The notes: generated by a model from the letters alone, not told the origin. A DNA stretch of 64,000 bases from Paenibacillus sp. IHBB 10380 (GCF_000949425.1 NZ_CP010976.1:1364001-1428000); one strand, 5' to 3'; counted from the stretch's first letter, positions 1-8,786 are shown. Numbers and translations are program-made.

Positions 1-1
1 C

Positions 2-130
2 TACTTTCCACAAGGTATCATAGTTAATGATTTGGCTCCAGCTACAGCAAACTTTTTTCTGGAGAAAGATATGACTGGTGAACAATATTTACAAAAACTA
101 GATAATGGGTGGGCAAAAGCAGTAAAGTAA
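2..130 (+). CDS. Carbohydrate ABC transporter substrate-binding protein, C-terminal end (partial)
   Basis: The window opens inside a gene whose last 42 codons read YFPQGIIVNDLAPATANFFL and continue to ...NGWAKAVK before a TAA stop. This looks like the C-terminus of a family 1 extracellular sugar-binding lipoprotein, and two MalF/MalG-type permease genes follow. The role is inferred mainly from that position: such proteins capture the sugar outside the membrane and hand it to the permease pair. The 5-prime part lies outside the window, so signal peptide and ligand class cannot be judged. Confidence 0.65.
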   Translation, partial: YFPQGIIVNDLAPATANFFLEKDMTGEQYLQKLDNGWAKAVK

Positions 131-230
131 TAAAATACAACAACATTATTTTGGATAAGAAATGACTGACTAGTAATGAAAAGCTAAATGATGCCTGTGC
201 GTAATAGGAATAAATTATCATACTAAATGA

Positions 231-277
231 AAACAAGAAAGCTTAATCTCTTACGATGTGGTTAGGCTTTCTTGTTT
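231..277 (+). terminator. Intercistronic hairpin after the binding-protein gene
   Basis: A 15-nt arm at 231-245 pairs almost perfectly with 263-277, around a 17-nt loop. The U-tract is short. It lies between the binding protein and the first permease. This is a common place for a leaky terminator or mRNA-stabilising hairpin that lets the binding protein be made in excess of the permeases. Confidence 0.6.
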
Positions 278-319
278 ATTATCTCCTGTTCCATAAAAAC
301 TAACTGTGGGTGAATAACT

Positions 320-1195
320 ATGAATAAAACCAAGAACAAAGCCTGGTTCGCTTTGTTTACAATGCCTTTATTCCTTATATTTACAATTGTTGTAATCATA
401 CCGTTTATTATCGGAATTGCATACTCCTTCGTAAATTGGGATGGAATTTCCGCCAATCCTAAGGTATTTGTTGGCTTCGAAAATTATGTCCAACTGTTCC
501 AAGATGAGCGATTTTACGCGTCCGCATGGCATACAATTAAGTTTACCGTTTTGGCGCTCATCTTTGTTAATTTGTTCGGGCTTTGTTTTTCACTACTTGT
601 TACGAGTGGTCTTCGTGGAAGTAATTTGGCGCGCACCTTGTTCTTCATGCCGAATCTCATCGGCGGTCTGATACTAGGATATATATGGAAGTTTATTTTT
701 ACGGATGCCTTCAAACTTATTGGAGAAAAAACGGGGATGGATGGTATTTTCTTTAATTGGATGCTTAATCCGCAATTTTCTTTATATGCCTTGGTCATTG
801 TGTTTACCTGGCAAATGGCTGGGTACACGATGATTATCTATATCGCTGGCATGCAAGGAATCCCAGACGAAATGATGGAGGCCGCCAAGGTAGATGGGGC
901 TAATTTATGGCATAGACTCACGAAAATCACATTCCCGTTGCTAATGCCTGCGTTCACCATTTGCTTCTTTATGACGCTTTCCGGTGCCTTCAAAATTTTC
1001 GACGTTAACTTGTCTTTAACGAATGGTGGTCCAGTTAACTCAACGGAATTATTCGCGATGAATATTTTTAATGAAATATTTGGCTACGGACATTATGGAC
1101 TTGGTCAGGCTAAAGGTATTGTGTTCTTCTTAATCGTTGCAATTGTTACATTGACGCAAGTAATCATTACGAAAAAGAAGGAGGTACAAATGTAA
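320..1195 (+). CDS. Carbohydrate ABC transporter permease, MalF/UgpA type
   Basis: A 291-residue membrane protein with about six hydrophobic segments. It carries the EAA loop of importer permeases near residue 188 (EAAKVDGANLWHRLTKITFP), which contacts the ATPase. It belongs to the carbohydrate-uptake transporter-1 family and should form a heterodimer with the next gene product. The ATPase is not in the window; in this family it is usually a shared MsmX-type protein encoded elsewhere. The next gene starts on the last base of the stop codon (TAATG), so the two are translationally coupled. The GH65 enzyme downstream suggests that an alpha-linked disaccharide is imported, which is inference. Confidence 0.93.
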   Translation: MNKTKNKAWFALFTMPLFLIFTIVVIIPFIIGIAYSFVNWDGISANPKVFVGFENYVQLFQDERFYASAWHTIKFTVLALIFVNLFGLCFSLLVTSGLRGSNLARTLFFMPNLIGGLILGYIWKFIFTDAFKLIGEKTGMDGIFFNWMLNPQFSLYALVIVFTWQMAGYTMIIYIAGMQGIPDEMMEAAKVDGANLWHRLTKITFPLLMPAFTICFFMTLSGAFKIFDVNLSLTNGGPVNSTELFAMNIFNEIFGYGHYGLGQAKGIVFFLIVAIVTLTQVIITKKKEVQM

Positions 1196-2031
1196 TGAAA
1201 CGAACAGGCAAACTAATATCTGCAGTACTGCTTGTCGTCTTTGCGCTTATTTTCTTGTCACCTATCTACATTATGCTAGTAAATTCATTTAAAGATCGAG
1301 CAGAGTTATATGAAAATGCATTAGCATTGCCAAATTCCTTTAGTTTTCAGTACTATGCAAAGGCTATGAGTAAGATGAATTTTTTTACTGTCTTAGGCAA
1401 CTCGTTATATGTGACCGTTATTACGGCTGTCATCGTTGTTATTTTGGCCTCTATGACAGCGTGGATGCTGGTAAGGACAGAAAATAAGTTAAGTAAAATC
1501 ATATTCATGATATTTGTTTCCACGATGCTGATTCCTTTTCAAACCTTGATGATGCCTCTGATGCAAGTCATGGACTGGATTCGGACTTATCTCCATATCC
1601 CAATGCTAAATACACATGAAGGTTTGATTTTTATGAACGTAGGCTTTCATGCAAGTATAGCTGTATTCCTTTATCACGGATTCATTAAGTCTATTCCGAT
1701 CGCATTGGAGGAGGCAGCGACTTTGGACGGGTGCAGTAAATTCGGTGTATTTTGGAGAATTGTGTTTCCTATGCTGAAAACGATTACAATCACCGTTGCG
1801 ATATTGGACATTATCGCTACGTGGAACGACTATCTGCTTCCGTCATTAGCGCTTTCCGATAAAGGCTTGCGCACGATCCCATTATCTACATTCTACTTCT
1901 TCGGAGAGTTTACAATTGTGTGGAACCAGGCGATGGCTGGCTTGACATTGACAATTATTCCTATTGTGATTTTCTACGCTTTTGCACAGAAATATATTAT
2001 TAAGGGCATAGCAGCAGGAGCGGTTAAGTAA
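1195..2031 (+). CDS. Carbohydrate ABC transporter permease, MalG/UgpE type
   Basis: A 278-residue permease with an N-terminal membrane segment, about six segments in all, and the EAA motif EEAATLDGCSKFGVFWRIVF near residue 173. It ends in the MalG-style tail FAQKYIIKGIAAGAVK. The start ATG overlaps the preceding stop by one base, and GGAGG lies just upstream inside the previous gene. It pairs with the MalF-type subunit to import sugar. It is followed 42 bp later by the deacetylase relic and then GH65, so all are probably one catabolic transcript. Confidence 0.93.
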   Translation: MKRTGKLISAVLLVVFALIFLSPIYIMLVNSFKDRAELYENALALPNSFSFQYYAKAMSKMNFFTVLGNSLYVTVITAVIVVILASMTAWMLVRTENKLSKIIFMIFVSTMLIPFQTLMMPLMQVMDWIRTYLHIPMLNTHEGLIFMNVGFHASIAVFLYHGFIKSIPIALEEAATLDGCSKFGVFWRIVFPMLKTITITVAILDIIATWNDYLLPSLALSDKGLRTIPLSTFYFFGEFTIVWNQAMAGLTLTIIPIVIFYAFAQKYIIKGIAAGAVK

Positions 2032-2073
2032 TAGGAATGACCAGATTCATGTAAAGGTTCATGGAGGTATATT

Positions 2074-2683
2074 ATGCGCAAAGAAATATCCATTATCACA
2101 CGAGCTGACGATTGCGGCAGCAATCATTCAGCCAATATAGGCATTCAGAAGGCGATTGAAGGTGGTGTGCTTAAGAATATTTCTATTATGGCGACATGTC
2201 CTTCCGTGGAAGAGGCTGCGAGGTTGTTTATTCAAAGAACCGACATTTGTTTTGGATTACACTTTGTACTAAACGCGGAATGGGACAACGTCAAGTGGGG
2301 GCCCGTGTCAAATCCCTTTGAGGTACCCACCTTGACAGAGTCAAACGGATTGTTCAACCAGCATCCTCGATATTTCAAAGGTCATCAGTGTTAGAGAGGA
2401 TCCTTTCGCTGAGCATATCTATTGTCTTGAATCCCTTGATGCGGGGCAATATCTGATGATCACACACCCTGCTATCGATTCGGAAGAGATGAGAGCACTG
2501 GGTAATTCTTATGAAACGGGAATCCAAATCGCGATGAATCGATCCAAGGACATTTTACTTTGGTCCCATCCTAATATGTTGGCCGAATACAATCGAAGAG
2601 GAATTCGACCCATTCGATATGACGAAGCTGTTATTACAATTCCAAGACTATCTTTGAATAAGTTTTGGGATACTTACACGTAA
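2074..2683 (+). pseudogene. ChbG/YdjC-like carbohydrate deacetylase, frameshifted and internally deleted
   Basis: The first reading frame (2074-2394, GGAGG upstream) starts like a YdjC/ChbG deacetylase, with the metal-ligand motif TRADDCGSNHSAN and an ICFGLHFVL motif. It stops early at a TAG. A second frame, readable from about 2398 (DPFAEHIYCLESLDAGQYLM, then ITHPAIDSEEMRALG), carries the C-terminal half and ends at 2683. Together they give about 200 residues against some 250-290 in the family, so there was both a frame change and loss of central sequence. The enzyme would remove acetyl groups from N-acetylated disaccharides. It is presumably inactive here, although the neighbouring transport and GH65 genes are intact. 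Confidence 0.8.
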
Positions 2684-2698
2684 ATAGATGAAAGGGAA

Positions 2699-4996
2699 GT
2701 GGCGGACATGTCTTGGGTAATCCGTTCCAATCAGCTTGCGATTGGAAACTTACTAAACGAAGAAAGTCTTTTTTTTACCGGAAATGGGTATATCGGCGTA
2801 CGCGGAAACTTTGAAGAACAATACGGTGATGGTGTTTCGTCCATACGGGGCACGTATATCAATGCCTTCCATGATATTACGAATATAGAATATGGCGAGA
2901 AGTTGTTTGCATTCCCTGACACGCAGCAAAAATTAGTGAATGTTATCGATGCGCAAACCGTTCATATTTATTTCGGAGAGGGAAAAGAAGAAGAACAGTT
3001 TTCGCTTTTCGAAGGGGAAGTGCTTCATTATGAGAGACAGTTTCATATGGACAAGGGCTATTCCGAACGGGTCGTTCATTGGCGTTCTCCGAAGGGGAAA
3101 GTGGTAAAACTCCAGTTTAAGAGACTGAGCTCGTTCGTCAATAAGGAATTGTTTTTACAAGAAATTGTGATAGAGCCCGTTACCTTCTTCGGAAAGATGA
3201 AGGTGGTTTCTTGCTTGAATGGAGATGTCTCGAACTTTGAGGACCCAAACGATCCACGGATTGGATCGGGCCATGTGAAGCTATTATCGGTGACGAATAC
3301 GGCAAAAGAAGGTAATGTCGTTAGCGTAGAAGCTCGAACGAAACGATCTAACCTTCGGGTCGCTTGTGCCTCCGCTTGTAAAATCGACTTGGATTACCAG
3401 GAAGAGATCGTGAAGCGGGAGAATGCGATGGAAACGGTGCTCGTTTGCGAATTGAAAAGTAAAGCGATTGTGACTAAAACCAATGTCTATACGGATACGC
3501 TTCGACATGGAGTAAACCCGATGGAAACGGGGTTTACTATATTCCGCCAACATTCGAACTTGACCTTCCAAGAAGCTGCAGAACAGCAACGAGGCTATTT
3601 AGATCGGTTTTGGCTTTATGCAGATGTCGAAATCGCTGGAGATCAGGCAATCAAGGAAGGGATTCGCTTTAACTTATTCCAACTGTTGCAGTCAGCGGGA
3701 CGCGATAACTACTCCAATATCGCCGCAAAAGGGTTGTCGGGAGAAGGATATGAAGGTCATTATTTTTGGGACACCGAAATCTATATGATTCCGGTCTTCT
3801 TGATGACGAATCCCGAACTTGCAAAGCAGCTTCTTAAATATCGATATTCGATCCTTGATCATGCGCGGAAGCGGGCAAGAGACATGGGGCATAGGAAGGG
3901 AGCTTTATTTCCGTGGAGAACCATCTCCGGCGAAGAATGCTCCTCATTTTTTCCGGCTGGCACAGCCCAGTATCATATCAGCGCGGACATTGCTTATAGC
4001 TATATCCAGTATTATTTAGTCACACAAGATATGGAGTTTCTTAAAGAATGCGGCGTGGAGCTACTCGTCGAAACCGCGCGTCTGTGGATCGATACTGGAC
4101 ATTATCATGAAGGGAAATTTAAAATCGATACAGTCACGGGTCCTGACGAATACACTGCGATCGTGAATAATAATTATTACACAAACGTGATGGCTAAAGA
4201 AAATATGCGATGGGCCGCTAAATCGGTTGCTTTGTTGCAGGAGCATGCGCCTGATACACTAGCGGCATTACAAATGAAGCTGGATTTGGAGGAAGCAGAG
4301 ATTGTTGAGTGGGTTCGGGCATCGGAAGCAATGTATTTGCCTTATGATTCGAAGCTCGGGATTAACCCACAAGATGATTCGTTTCTACAGAAGCAAGTTT
4401 GGGATTTCGAGAATACGCCGGATGAGCATTATCCATTGTTGCTGAATTATCATCCTTTGACGTTGTATCGTTACCAAGTGTGTAAGCAGGCCGATACTGT
4501 GTTGGCGCATTTTTTGCTTGAGGACGAGCAAGAGCTCTCCGTCATCCGCGACTCGTATCATTATTATGAGAAGATCACGACACACGATTCTTCGCTCTCT
4601 TCCTGCGTGTTTAGTATTATGGCCGCTAAGATCGGCGAAGTAAATAAGGCGTATGATTACTTTATCGAGACGGCTCGGTTAGATTTAGACAACACGCACG
4701 GCAACACGAAGGACGGTCTCCATTTGGCAAATATGGGGGGGACGTGGATGGCGATCGTTTACGGATTTGCTGGTCTTCGGATCAAAGAAAGCGGGTTGTC
4801 ACTAGAACCGGCGCTACCGAAGCAATGGCAGTCTTTACGGTTCTCGATTGGGTATTTAGGAAGATATCTCTCCGTTAGTATTAGCAGCAACGGAACGGAA
4901 GTTAAGCTCTTGCAAGGAGAGCCCCTCACGATCTTGCTGGCTGGGCAGGAGTATCTGGTATCAAAATCTGAAATTCCTTTGCAGCAGTGTTATTAA
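2699..4996 (+). CDS. Glycoside hydrolase family 65 disaccharide phosphorylase (maltose/kojibiose/nigerose type)
   Basis: A 765-residue GH65 protein, the usual length for the family. These cytoplasmic inverting phosphorylases split an alpha-glucobiose with phosphate to give beta-glucose 1-phosphate and glucose. An N-terminal beta-sandwich (residues 1-280) precedes the (alpha/alpha)6 barrel, which has FWDTEIYMIPVF near residue 356 and TGPDEYTAIVNNNYYTN, whose Glu (about E484) is the expected general acid. The start is uncertain: GTG at 2699 or ATG at 2708, with AAAGGGAA upstream. The exact substrate cannot be read from sequence. No beta-phosphoglucomutase gene, a common partner, lies in the window. 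Confidence 0.92.
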   Translation: MADMSWVIRSNQLAIGNLLNEESLFFTGNGYIGVRGNFEEQYGDGVSSIRGTYINAFHDITNIEYGEKLFAFPDTQQKLVNVIDAQTVHIYFGEGKEEEQFSLFEGEVLHYERQFHMDKGYSERVVHWRSPKGKVVKLQFKRLSSFVNKELFLQEIVIEPVTFFGKMKVVSCLNGDVSNFEDPNDPRIGSGHVKLLSVTNTAKEGNVVSVEARTKRSNLRVACASACKIDLDYQEEIVKRENAMETVLVCELKSKAIVTKTNVYTDTLRHGVNPMETGFTIFRQHSNLTFQEAAEQQRGYLDRFWLYADVEIAGDQAIKEGIRFNLFQLLQSAGRDNYSNIAAKGLSGEGYEGHYFWDTEIYMIPVFLMTNPELAKQLLKYRYSILDHARKRARDMGHRKGALFPWRTISGEECSSFFPAGTAQYHISADIAYSYIQYYLVTQDMEFLKECGVELLVETARLWIDTGHYHEGKFKIDTVTGPDEYTAIVNNNYYTNVMAKENMRWAAKSVALLQEHAPDTLAALQMKLDLEEAEIVEWVRASEAMYLPYDSKLGINPQDDSFLQKQVWDFENTPDEHYPLLLNYHPLTLYRYQVCKQADTVLAHFLLEDEQELSVIRDSYHYYEKITTHDSSLSSCVFSIMAAKIGEVNKAYDYFIETARLDLDNTHGNTKDGLHLANMGGTWMAIVYGFAGLRIKESGLSLEPALPKQWQSLRFSIGYLGRYLSVSISSNGTEVKLLQGEPLTILLAGQEYLVSKSEIPLQQCY

Positions 4997-5004
4997 CTAC
5001 TGCG

Positions 5005-5061
5005 AGAGAGCGCTCCACTGGCAGCGAAGAGGTCAGTGGTTCGATCCCCTAGGCTCCACCA
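5005..5061 (+). pseudogene. Degenerate 3-prime fragment of tRNA-Ala (GGC anticodon)
   Basis: The sequence follows a bacillar tRNA-Ala from the D-arm region to the CCA end: GAGAGCGCT, then CTGGCAG (anticodon loop with GGC), then GAGGTCAGTGGTTCGATCCC and AGGCTCCACCA. The 5-prime acceptor strand and D-stem are missing, the anticodon stem has two mismatched pairs, and one T-stem base appears deleted, so no cloverleaf forms. tRNA 3-prime ends are common integration sites, so this may mark an old integration or recombination event just downstream of GH65. Confidence 0.75.
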
Positions 5062-5076
5062 TAAACAAAATAGGGC

Positions 5077-5120
5077 TGTCCCATAAGTCGTGAAAATGGC
5101 TAGGGACACCTCATTTTTTT
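5077..5120 (+). terminator. Weak hairpin plus T-tract downstream of GH65
   Basis: TGTCCC (5077-5082) pairs with GGGACA (5103-5108), followed shortly by TTTTTTT (5114-5120). It may end the sugar operon. The left side (TAGGGCTGTCCCATAAGTC) also resembles terminal sequences of insertion elements with a GGGCTGTCCC-type end, so it could be an IS remnant. The bases from here to 5298 hold no convincing gene. Confidence 0.4.
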
Positions 5121-5298
5121 GTAGGCGAAAGTTAGAGGCTCAAAGAGACATGTGATCCACTGGGAGAGTTGAAGTCATGGATCCGTCTCAGTTTTTCCCT
5201 CGCGAATGAGGTCTTGCTACGTGAAGGGATACAATGTTTGACGTCATTGTCGCGGACTTTGTAATCAAAATGAAATTTAATAAACTGGGAAATATACG

Positions 5299-5332
5299 AA
5301 AAAGGGAGTTGGATACGTCCAACTCCCTTTTT
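5299..5332. terminator. Bidirectional rho-independent terminator
   Basis: A perfect 15-bp stem, 5299-5313 against 5318-5332, with a four-base loop. It has an A-run on the left and a T-run on the right, so it works on both strands. It lies 29 bp past the stop of the minus-strand YeiH gene and ends that transcript. It could also stop readthrough from the GH65 side. Confidence 0.9.
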
Positions 5333-5360
5333 GGATTGCTATATCGTGCTACTCGTGCTT

Positions 5361-6371
5361 CTACAACTGTGCGCTTATCCACTGCACGGATAAGCTTACT
5401 GCAGCGACAAAGAACCATACGATGAGTCCGAATAGGACGGGACGAACCCCGGTTTTGAGCATCGATCTAAAGTTTGCACTGAGACCGATCGCCGTTAAGG
5501 CCATGACAATCATGAACTTCGAGGCATGTCCGGTGAAGGCTAAGAATCCATCCCCGAATAGTCCAATCGTGTTTAATAGAGAGGCAACTAAGAAATAAAC
5601 GATAAACCATGGAAAAACCTTAAGAGCATTATAGGTTTCTGCCCCGCCTTCCATCTGTTGTTGCTGCTTTTTCTTTCTCGCAAAGAACATGGCAAGGCAG
5701 AACGTAACTGGAATAATAAATGTCGTTCGTACGAGTTTGACAATGGTAGCATAATCGCCTGCGGCATTACTGTACATATAACCTGCGGCGACGACCGATG
5801 AAGTGTCGTTAATCGCGGTCCCAGCCCATAAACCGAATCCCGTATCCGATAATCCGATCCAATGTCCGATCCACGGAAACAGCAGGACAGCTGCGATATT
5901 GAACATAAAAATGGTAGAGATAGAATAAGCAATCTCGGTTTCTTCTGCTTCAATAATTGGTGAAGTGGCCGCTATAGCCGATCCGCCGCATATTGCTGTA
6001 CCTACACCAATGAGTATTTTCAAGCGAGTGGGGATTTTAAGCAGCTTTCCAAAAAAATAAGCAGCCAAAAAAGCCGCAAGTAAGCTAGATAATAATACCG
6101 CTAACGATTCCACGCCCGTGCTCCAAACGCTGGCCAAACTCAAATTACAACCAATGACGATAATCGACCATTGCAATACTTTTTTAGAGCTAAATTGGAC
6201 ACCGCTTAGGGTATCTTTGGGTTTACCTACGGTATTATTCAGTAAGATACCAATCAAAAGACCGAAAACCGGGCCACCGATTAAGGGAAGATAGGAACCT
6301 AGTAGAGTAGAAATGATAGATATGATGGTAACGAGGATCAGTCCGGGGACTAACTTTTTTAACGTAATCAT
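5361..6371 (-). CDS. YeiH-family (UPF0324) putative sulfate exporter transporter
   Basis: A membrane protein of about 336 residues with some ten hydrophobic segments. It shows the family hallmarks GGPVFGLLIGILLNN near the N-terminus, GTAICGGSAIAATSPIIEA in the middle and WAGTAINDTSSVVAAG after it. Members are annotated as putative sulfate or sulfonate exporters; the substrate is not firmly established. The open frame reaches a GTG at 6389, but that codon overlaps the GAGAGG ribosome site. ATG at 6371, ten bases past it, is the better start. It is a single-gene unit ending at a strong terminator. A paralogue sits at 25841-26881. Confidence 0.9.
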   Translation of the reverse strand: MITLKKLVPGLILVTIISIISTLLGSYLPLIGGPVFGLLIGILLNNTVGKPKDTLSGVQFSSKKVLQWSIIVIGCNLSLASVWSTGVESLAVLLSSLLAAFLAAYFFGKLLKIPTRLKILIGVGTAICGGSAIAATSPIIEAEETEIAYSISTIFMFNIAAVLLFPWIGHWIGLSDTGFGLWAGTAINDTSSVVAAGYMYSNAAGDYATIVKLVRTTFIIPVTFCLAMFFARKKKQQQQMEGGAETYNALKVFPWFIVYFLVASLLNTIGLFGDGFLAFTGHASKFMIVMALTAIGLSANFRSMLKTGVRPVLFGLIVWFFVAAVSLSVQWISAQL

Positions 6372-6485
6372 GTTGTTTGTTCCTCTCACGGAAGATGTAT
6401 AGTTGGATGAATGATCAATCTACATCGTAAGAGAAGAATGATAGAAAGGCAAATATAAATAACTAATAGTAATCATTAGGAATCA

Positions 6486-6689
6486 TTATGAAAGGAACTT
6501 AGTGAGGAATCCGATAATAGCAACGACGATCAATGCCCCAATGGTGAGCATAATCTTAAGCTTGGCTGGTTTGCTGTTAAGATCAAGGGCACTAAGGAGT
6601 TCCCCGTTATCGATGAGAGGGGCTCCGCAATGGGAGCAAACGAAGTCGTGCAATGAGGAGGATTGCTGACACTTCGAGCAAATACGCAT
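6486..6689 (-). CDS. Small zinc-ribbon membrane protein
   Basis: A 67-residue protein starting MRICSKCQQ. It has two CxxC knuckles (CSKC near residue 4 and CSHC near 20) forming a zinc ribbon, a short linker, and one C-terminal membrane helix (IMLTIGALIVVAIIGFL). The function is unknown; such proteins often anchor or sense at the membrane. The open frame begins three codons earlier, at 6698, but AAGGAG directly abuts that ATG and is nine bases from ATG 6689, so the latter is chosen. The ribosome site is buried in a 19-bp perfect hairpin (see 6698-6747). Confidence 0.75.
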   Translation of the reverse strand: MRICSKCQQSSSLHDFVCSHCGAPLIDNGELLSALDLNSKPAKLKIMLTIGALIVVAIIGFLTKFLS

Positions 6690-6697
6690 GGAATACA

Positions 6698-6747
6698 TCT
6701 CCTTTAATTCCGATAATATATAGTGATCTTATCGGAATTAAAGGAGA
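6698..6747 (-). promoter_or_regulatory. Perfect 19-bp inverted repeat that sequesters the Shine-Dalgarno of the zinc-ribbon gene
   Basis: 6698-6716 is exactly complementary to 6729-6747, with a 12-base A/T-rich loop. On the minus-strand transcript the 3-prime arm contains AAAGGAG, the ribosome site of the gene starting at 6689, fully paired with TCTCCTTT of the 5-prime arm. It could act as an RNA switch or thermometer, or as a palindromic protein operator at DNA level. No T-tract follows, so a terminator is unlikely. Confidence 0.7.
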
Positions 6748-6859
6748 AGGTCAACGGGAACATTTAAAAATAACATAATAACCAGAATGACGGGTGTAAA
6801 TTTTCGATTTTGAGGATTATAAGGAGTAAAAAGATACGGATCTCGTTAGTCAGGTTGAC

Positions 6860-7234
6860 TTGGCTAAGTGGGCTATTCGTGTCGCAAGACACGTACTTCC
6901 ATATCTTGAAAAGGAATTTCCGGACGACGAAAAAATAGCAAACGGAATTAGAGTTAACGAATTGTGGCAAAAAGGTGAAGCGACCGTCCATCAAGTTAGA
7001 CAGGCTGGCTTTAAAGTCCATGAAGTAGCCAGAGAATGTAAAAGTGAAACCGCAAAAGCAGCGGCAAGAGCTATAGGACAAGCTGTTGGTATGGGGCATA
7101 TGAGAGGGCATGCGATGGTAGCTATAGATTACGCCATTAAAGTGGTCGGTCTTGACTCACAAGAAGATATGAATCGAATTACTGAAGAAAGAGAATGGCA
7201 ATTACAAGAACTGAAAAAATACAAAATGTATTAG
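6860..7234 (+). CDS. Imm5-like putative immunity protein, start codon unclear
   Basis: A soluble, mostly helical protein with LAKWAIRVARHVLPYLEKEF, then ELWQKGEA, and then alanine-rich helices (AKAAARAIGQAVGMGH...AMVAIDYAIKVV). This pattern resembles proteins annotated as Imm5-like putative immunity proteins. The same frame is open back to 6830 (KDTDLVSQVDL), which also looks like family sequence. An AAGGAG lies at 6821-6826, but no ATG, GTG or TTG follows it at proper spacing. Initiation would need ACG at 6836 or the internal TTG at 6860, or the start has been lost. The partner toxin, if any, is not nearby. The call rests on pattern memory only. Confidence 0.6.
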   Translation: MAKWAIRVARHVLPYLEKEFPDDEKIANGIRVNELWQKGEATVHQVRQAGFKVHEVARECKSETAKAAARAIGQAVGMGHMRGHAMVAIDYAIKVVGLDSQEDMNRITEEREWQLQELKKYKMY

Positions 7235-7393
7235 ACAAGTTTGGAATCTGGTTAGGGATTTTAATATTATAGAAATCAGATCTGATCGTGATAAATTGAG
7301 AAAAATATCCTGCGAATCTTTTACATAGTATAATATACTAATGTATTAACAAGATTTAACACATCATTATAGATTCGAGAGGAGAAAAATTTC

Positions 7394-8779
7394 ATGCAAG
7401 TAAAAAATCATTGGGGTAAGCTAAGTCGTTGGGCAGCCGTAGGTTCGCTGAGCTTGACGATCCTGTTAGGTAATGTTTTCCCTGTTCACGCCGAAGAACC
7501 TGCTGTAACTCCCGCTGTTAGCTCTTGGTCCGTAAATACCTTGAGCGAAGGTGAGAAATACGGGATTTATCCGCTGAACTGGTATTATGACGGGACTTTT
7601 CAAAAGCCTATTAATGTCGACAAATTCAATTCCATAATGAATGCTACAGCAACAAAGCTGGATCTGCTCGGTTTCAAGAAGAAAGAGGCTTCTCTGTCCT
7701 TCGCAACGAATAAAGTGATCACGAGAGAAACCGTGATTACTTCGTTACACAAGCTATTATCGAATTACGAGTTGCCGGAGGCGTTCGGGATGACTGCTGC
7801 TGCGCCGATTGACTATATGCAACAAAAAGGTCTCGTTCTAGGTACTAAAATTGGTCTTGAGCTGGAGAATCCTGCTACGGTTGAACAAGCAACTGTGCTG
7901 GCGAGCAGAATGGTTGAGTTTACATACGATACGGCCGATAGCGGAGCCGAAGGTCTCATGTGGAAAGTGACAAATGGAAAAAACACACTGTATTTGCTAG
8001 GCTCAGTTCACTTGGGGATCACCGACATGTACCCGATGCATAAAAGCATACGGGAAGCCTTCCAAGCGTCGGACGACCTGTGGGTCGAAGTGGATATTGT
8101 AAACGGGGATATGGGTTACTTTACTGAGAAGATGGTATACAGTGATGGCACTACGCTGAAGGATCATGTATCTGTAGGGACGTATGAGAAGTTGCAAAAA
8201 GTGCTTACAAAATCGCAGTTACCAGTGGATATTTTTGACAGCCTCAAGCCGTTTGCCGTTTCCAGCAATCTGTCGATGTTAGGTTACTTCGATAATCCAA
8301 CCGAAAGCGAAATTGCAAAGGTTACGGGTATCGACAGTTACTTCCTCGTTAAGGCACTGCTTACGGGTAAGCCGATCTACGAGCTGGAAGGTATTAAACT
8401 GCAGGCAGACCTGTTCGCCAATGTACCTGCAGAGCAACAGGAAAAAGAACTAAATGTCATGCTTGATGATGTACTGTCCGAAACTGGGGGCAAGGAAGCA
8501 GTAAAATATTTAAAAGAAATGCAGCTTGCTTGGGTTGAAGGTGATCTGGAAGGTCTGACAAAAACATTGACAACAACAGGACAACTCTCAGAAGGTGAAG
8601 CGAATCAGCGTCTGATCGGGGAACGGGACAAAAATATGGCAGGTAAGCTAGCTGAATTATTGGAGCGAGAAGGGGAGAATACCTCCTTTGTTGTAGTAGG
8701 CTCGGCACATTATGCGATGAAAGGTATGGTTGTCGACCTACTGAAAGAAAAAGGCTATAACGTTCAATTTATGCAATAA
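7394..8779 (+). CDS. TraB/GumN family secreted protein
   Basis: A 461-residue protein with an N-terminal signal peptide (hydrophobic SLTILLGNVFPVHAE, cleavage after HA). A divergent region to about residue 185 resembles S-layer-homology-type helices. The TraB/GumN (PrgY-like) domain follows, with LMWKVTNGKNTLYLLGSVHLG, a central LWVEVD, and the closing FVVVGSAHYAMKGMVVDLL. The two GS-H motifs are the conserved metal-site residues of this fold. The family is related to EreA/ChaN/Tiki proteins, and some members act as metalloproteases; the substrate here is unknown. GAGGAGA stands eight bases before the ATG, and a strong terminator follows. Confidence 0.88.
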   Translation: MQVKNHWGKLSRWAAVGSLSLTILLGNVFPVHAEEPAVTPAVSSWSVNTLSEGEKYGIYPLNWYYDGTFQKPINVDKFNSIMNATATKLDLLGFKKKEASLSFATNKVITRETVITSLHKLLSNYELPEAFGMTAAAPIDYMQQKGLVLGTKIGLELENPATVEQATVLASRMVEFTYDTADSGAEGLMWKVTNGKNTLYLLGSVHLGITDMYPMHKSIREAFQASDDLWVEVDIVNGDMGYFTEKMVYSDGTTLKDHVSVGTYEKLQKVLTKSQLPVDIFDSLKPFAVSSNLSMLGYFDNPTESEIAKVTGIDSYFLVKALLTGKPIYELEGIKLQADLFANVPAEQQEKELNVMLDDVLSETGGKEAVKYLKEMQLAWVEGDLEGLTKTLTTTGQLSEGEANQRLIGERDKNMAGKLAELLEREGENTSFVVVGSAHYAMKGMVVDLLKEKGYNVQFMQ

Positions 8780-8786
8780 TCGAGAG

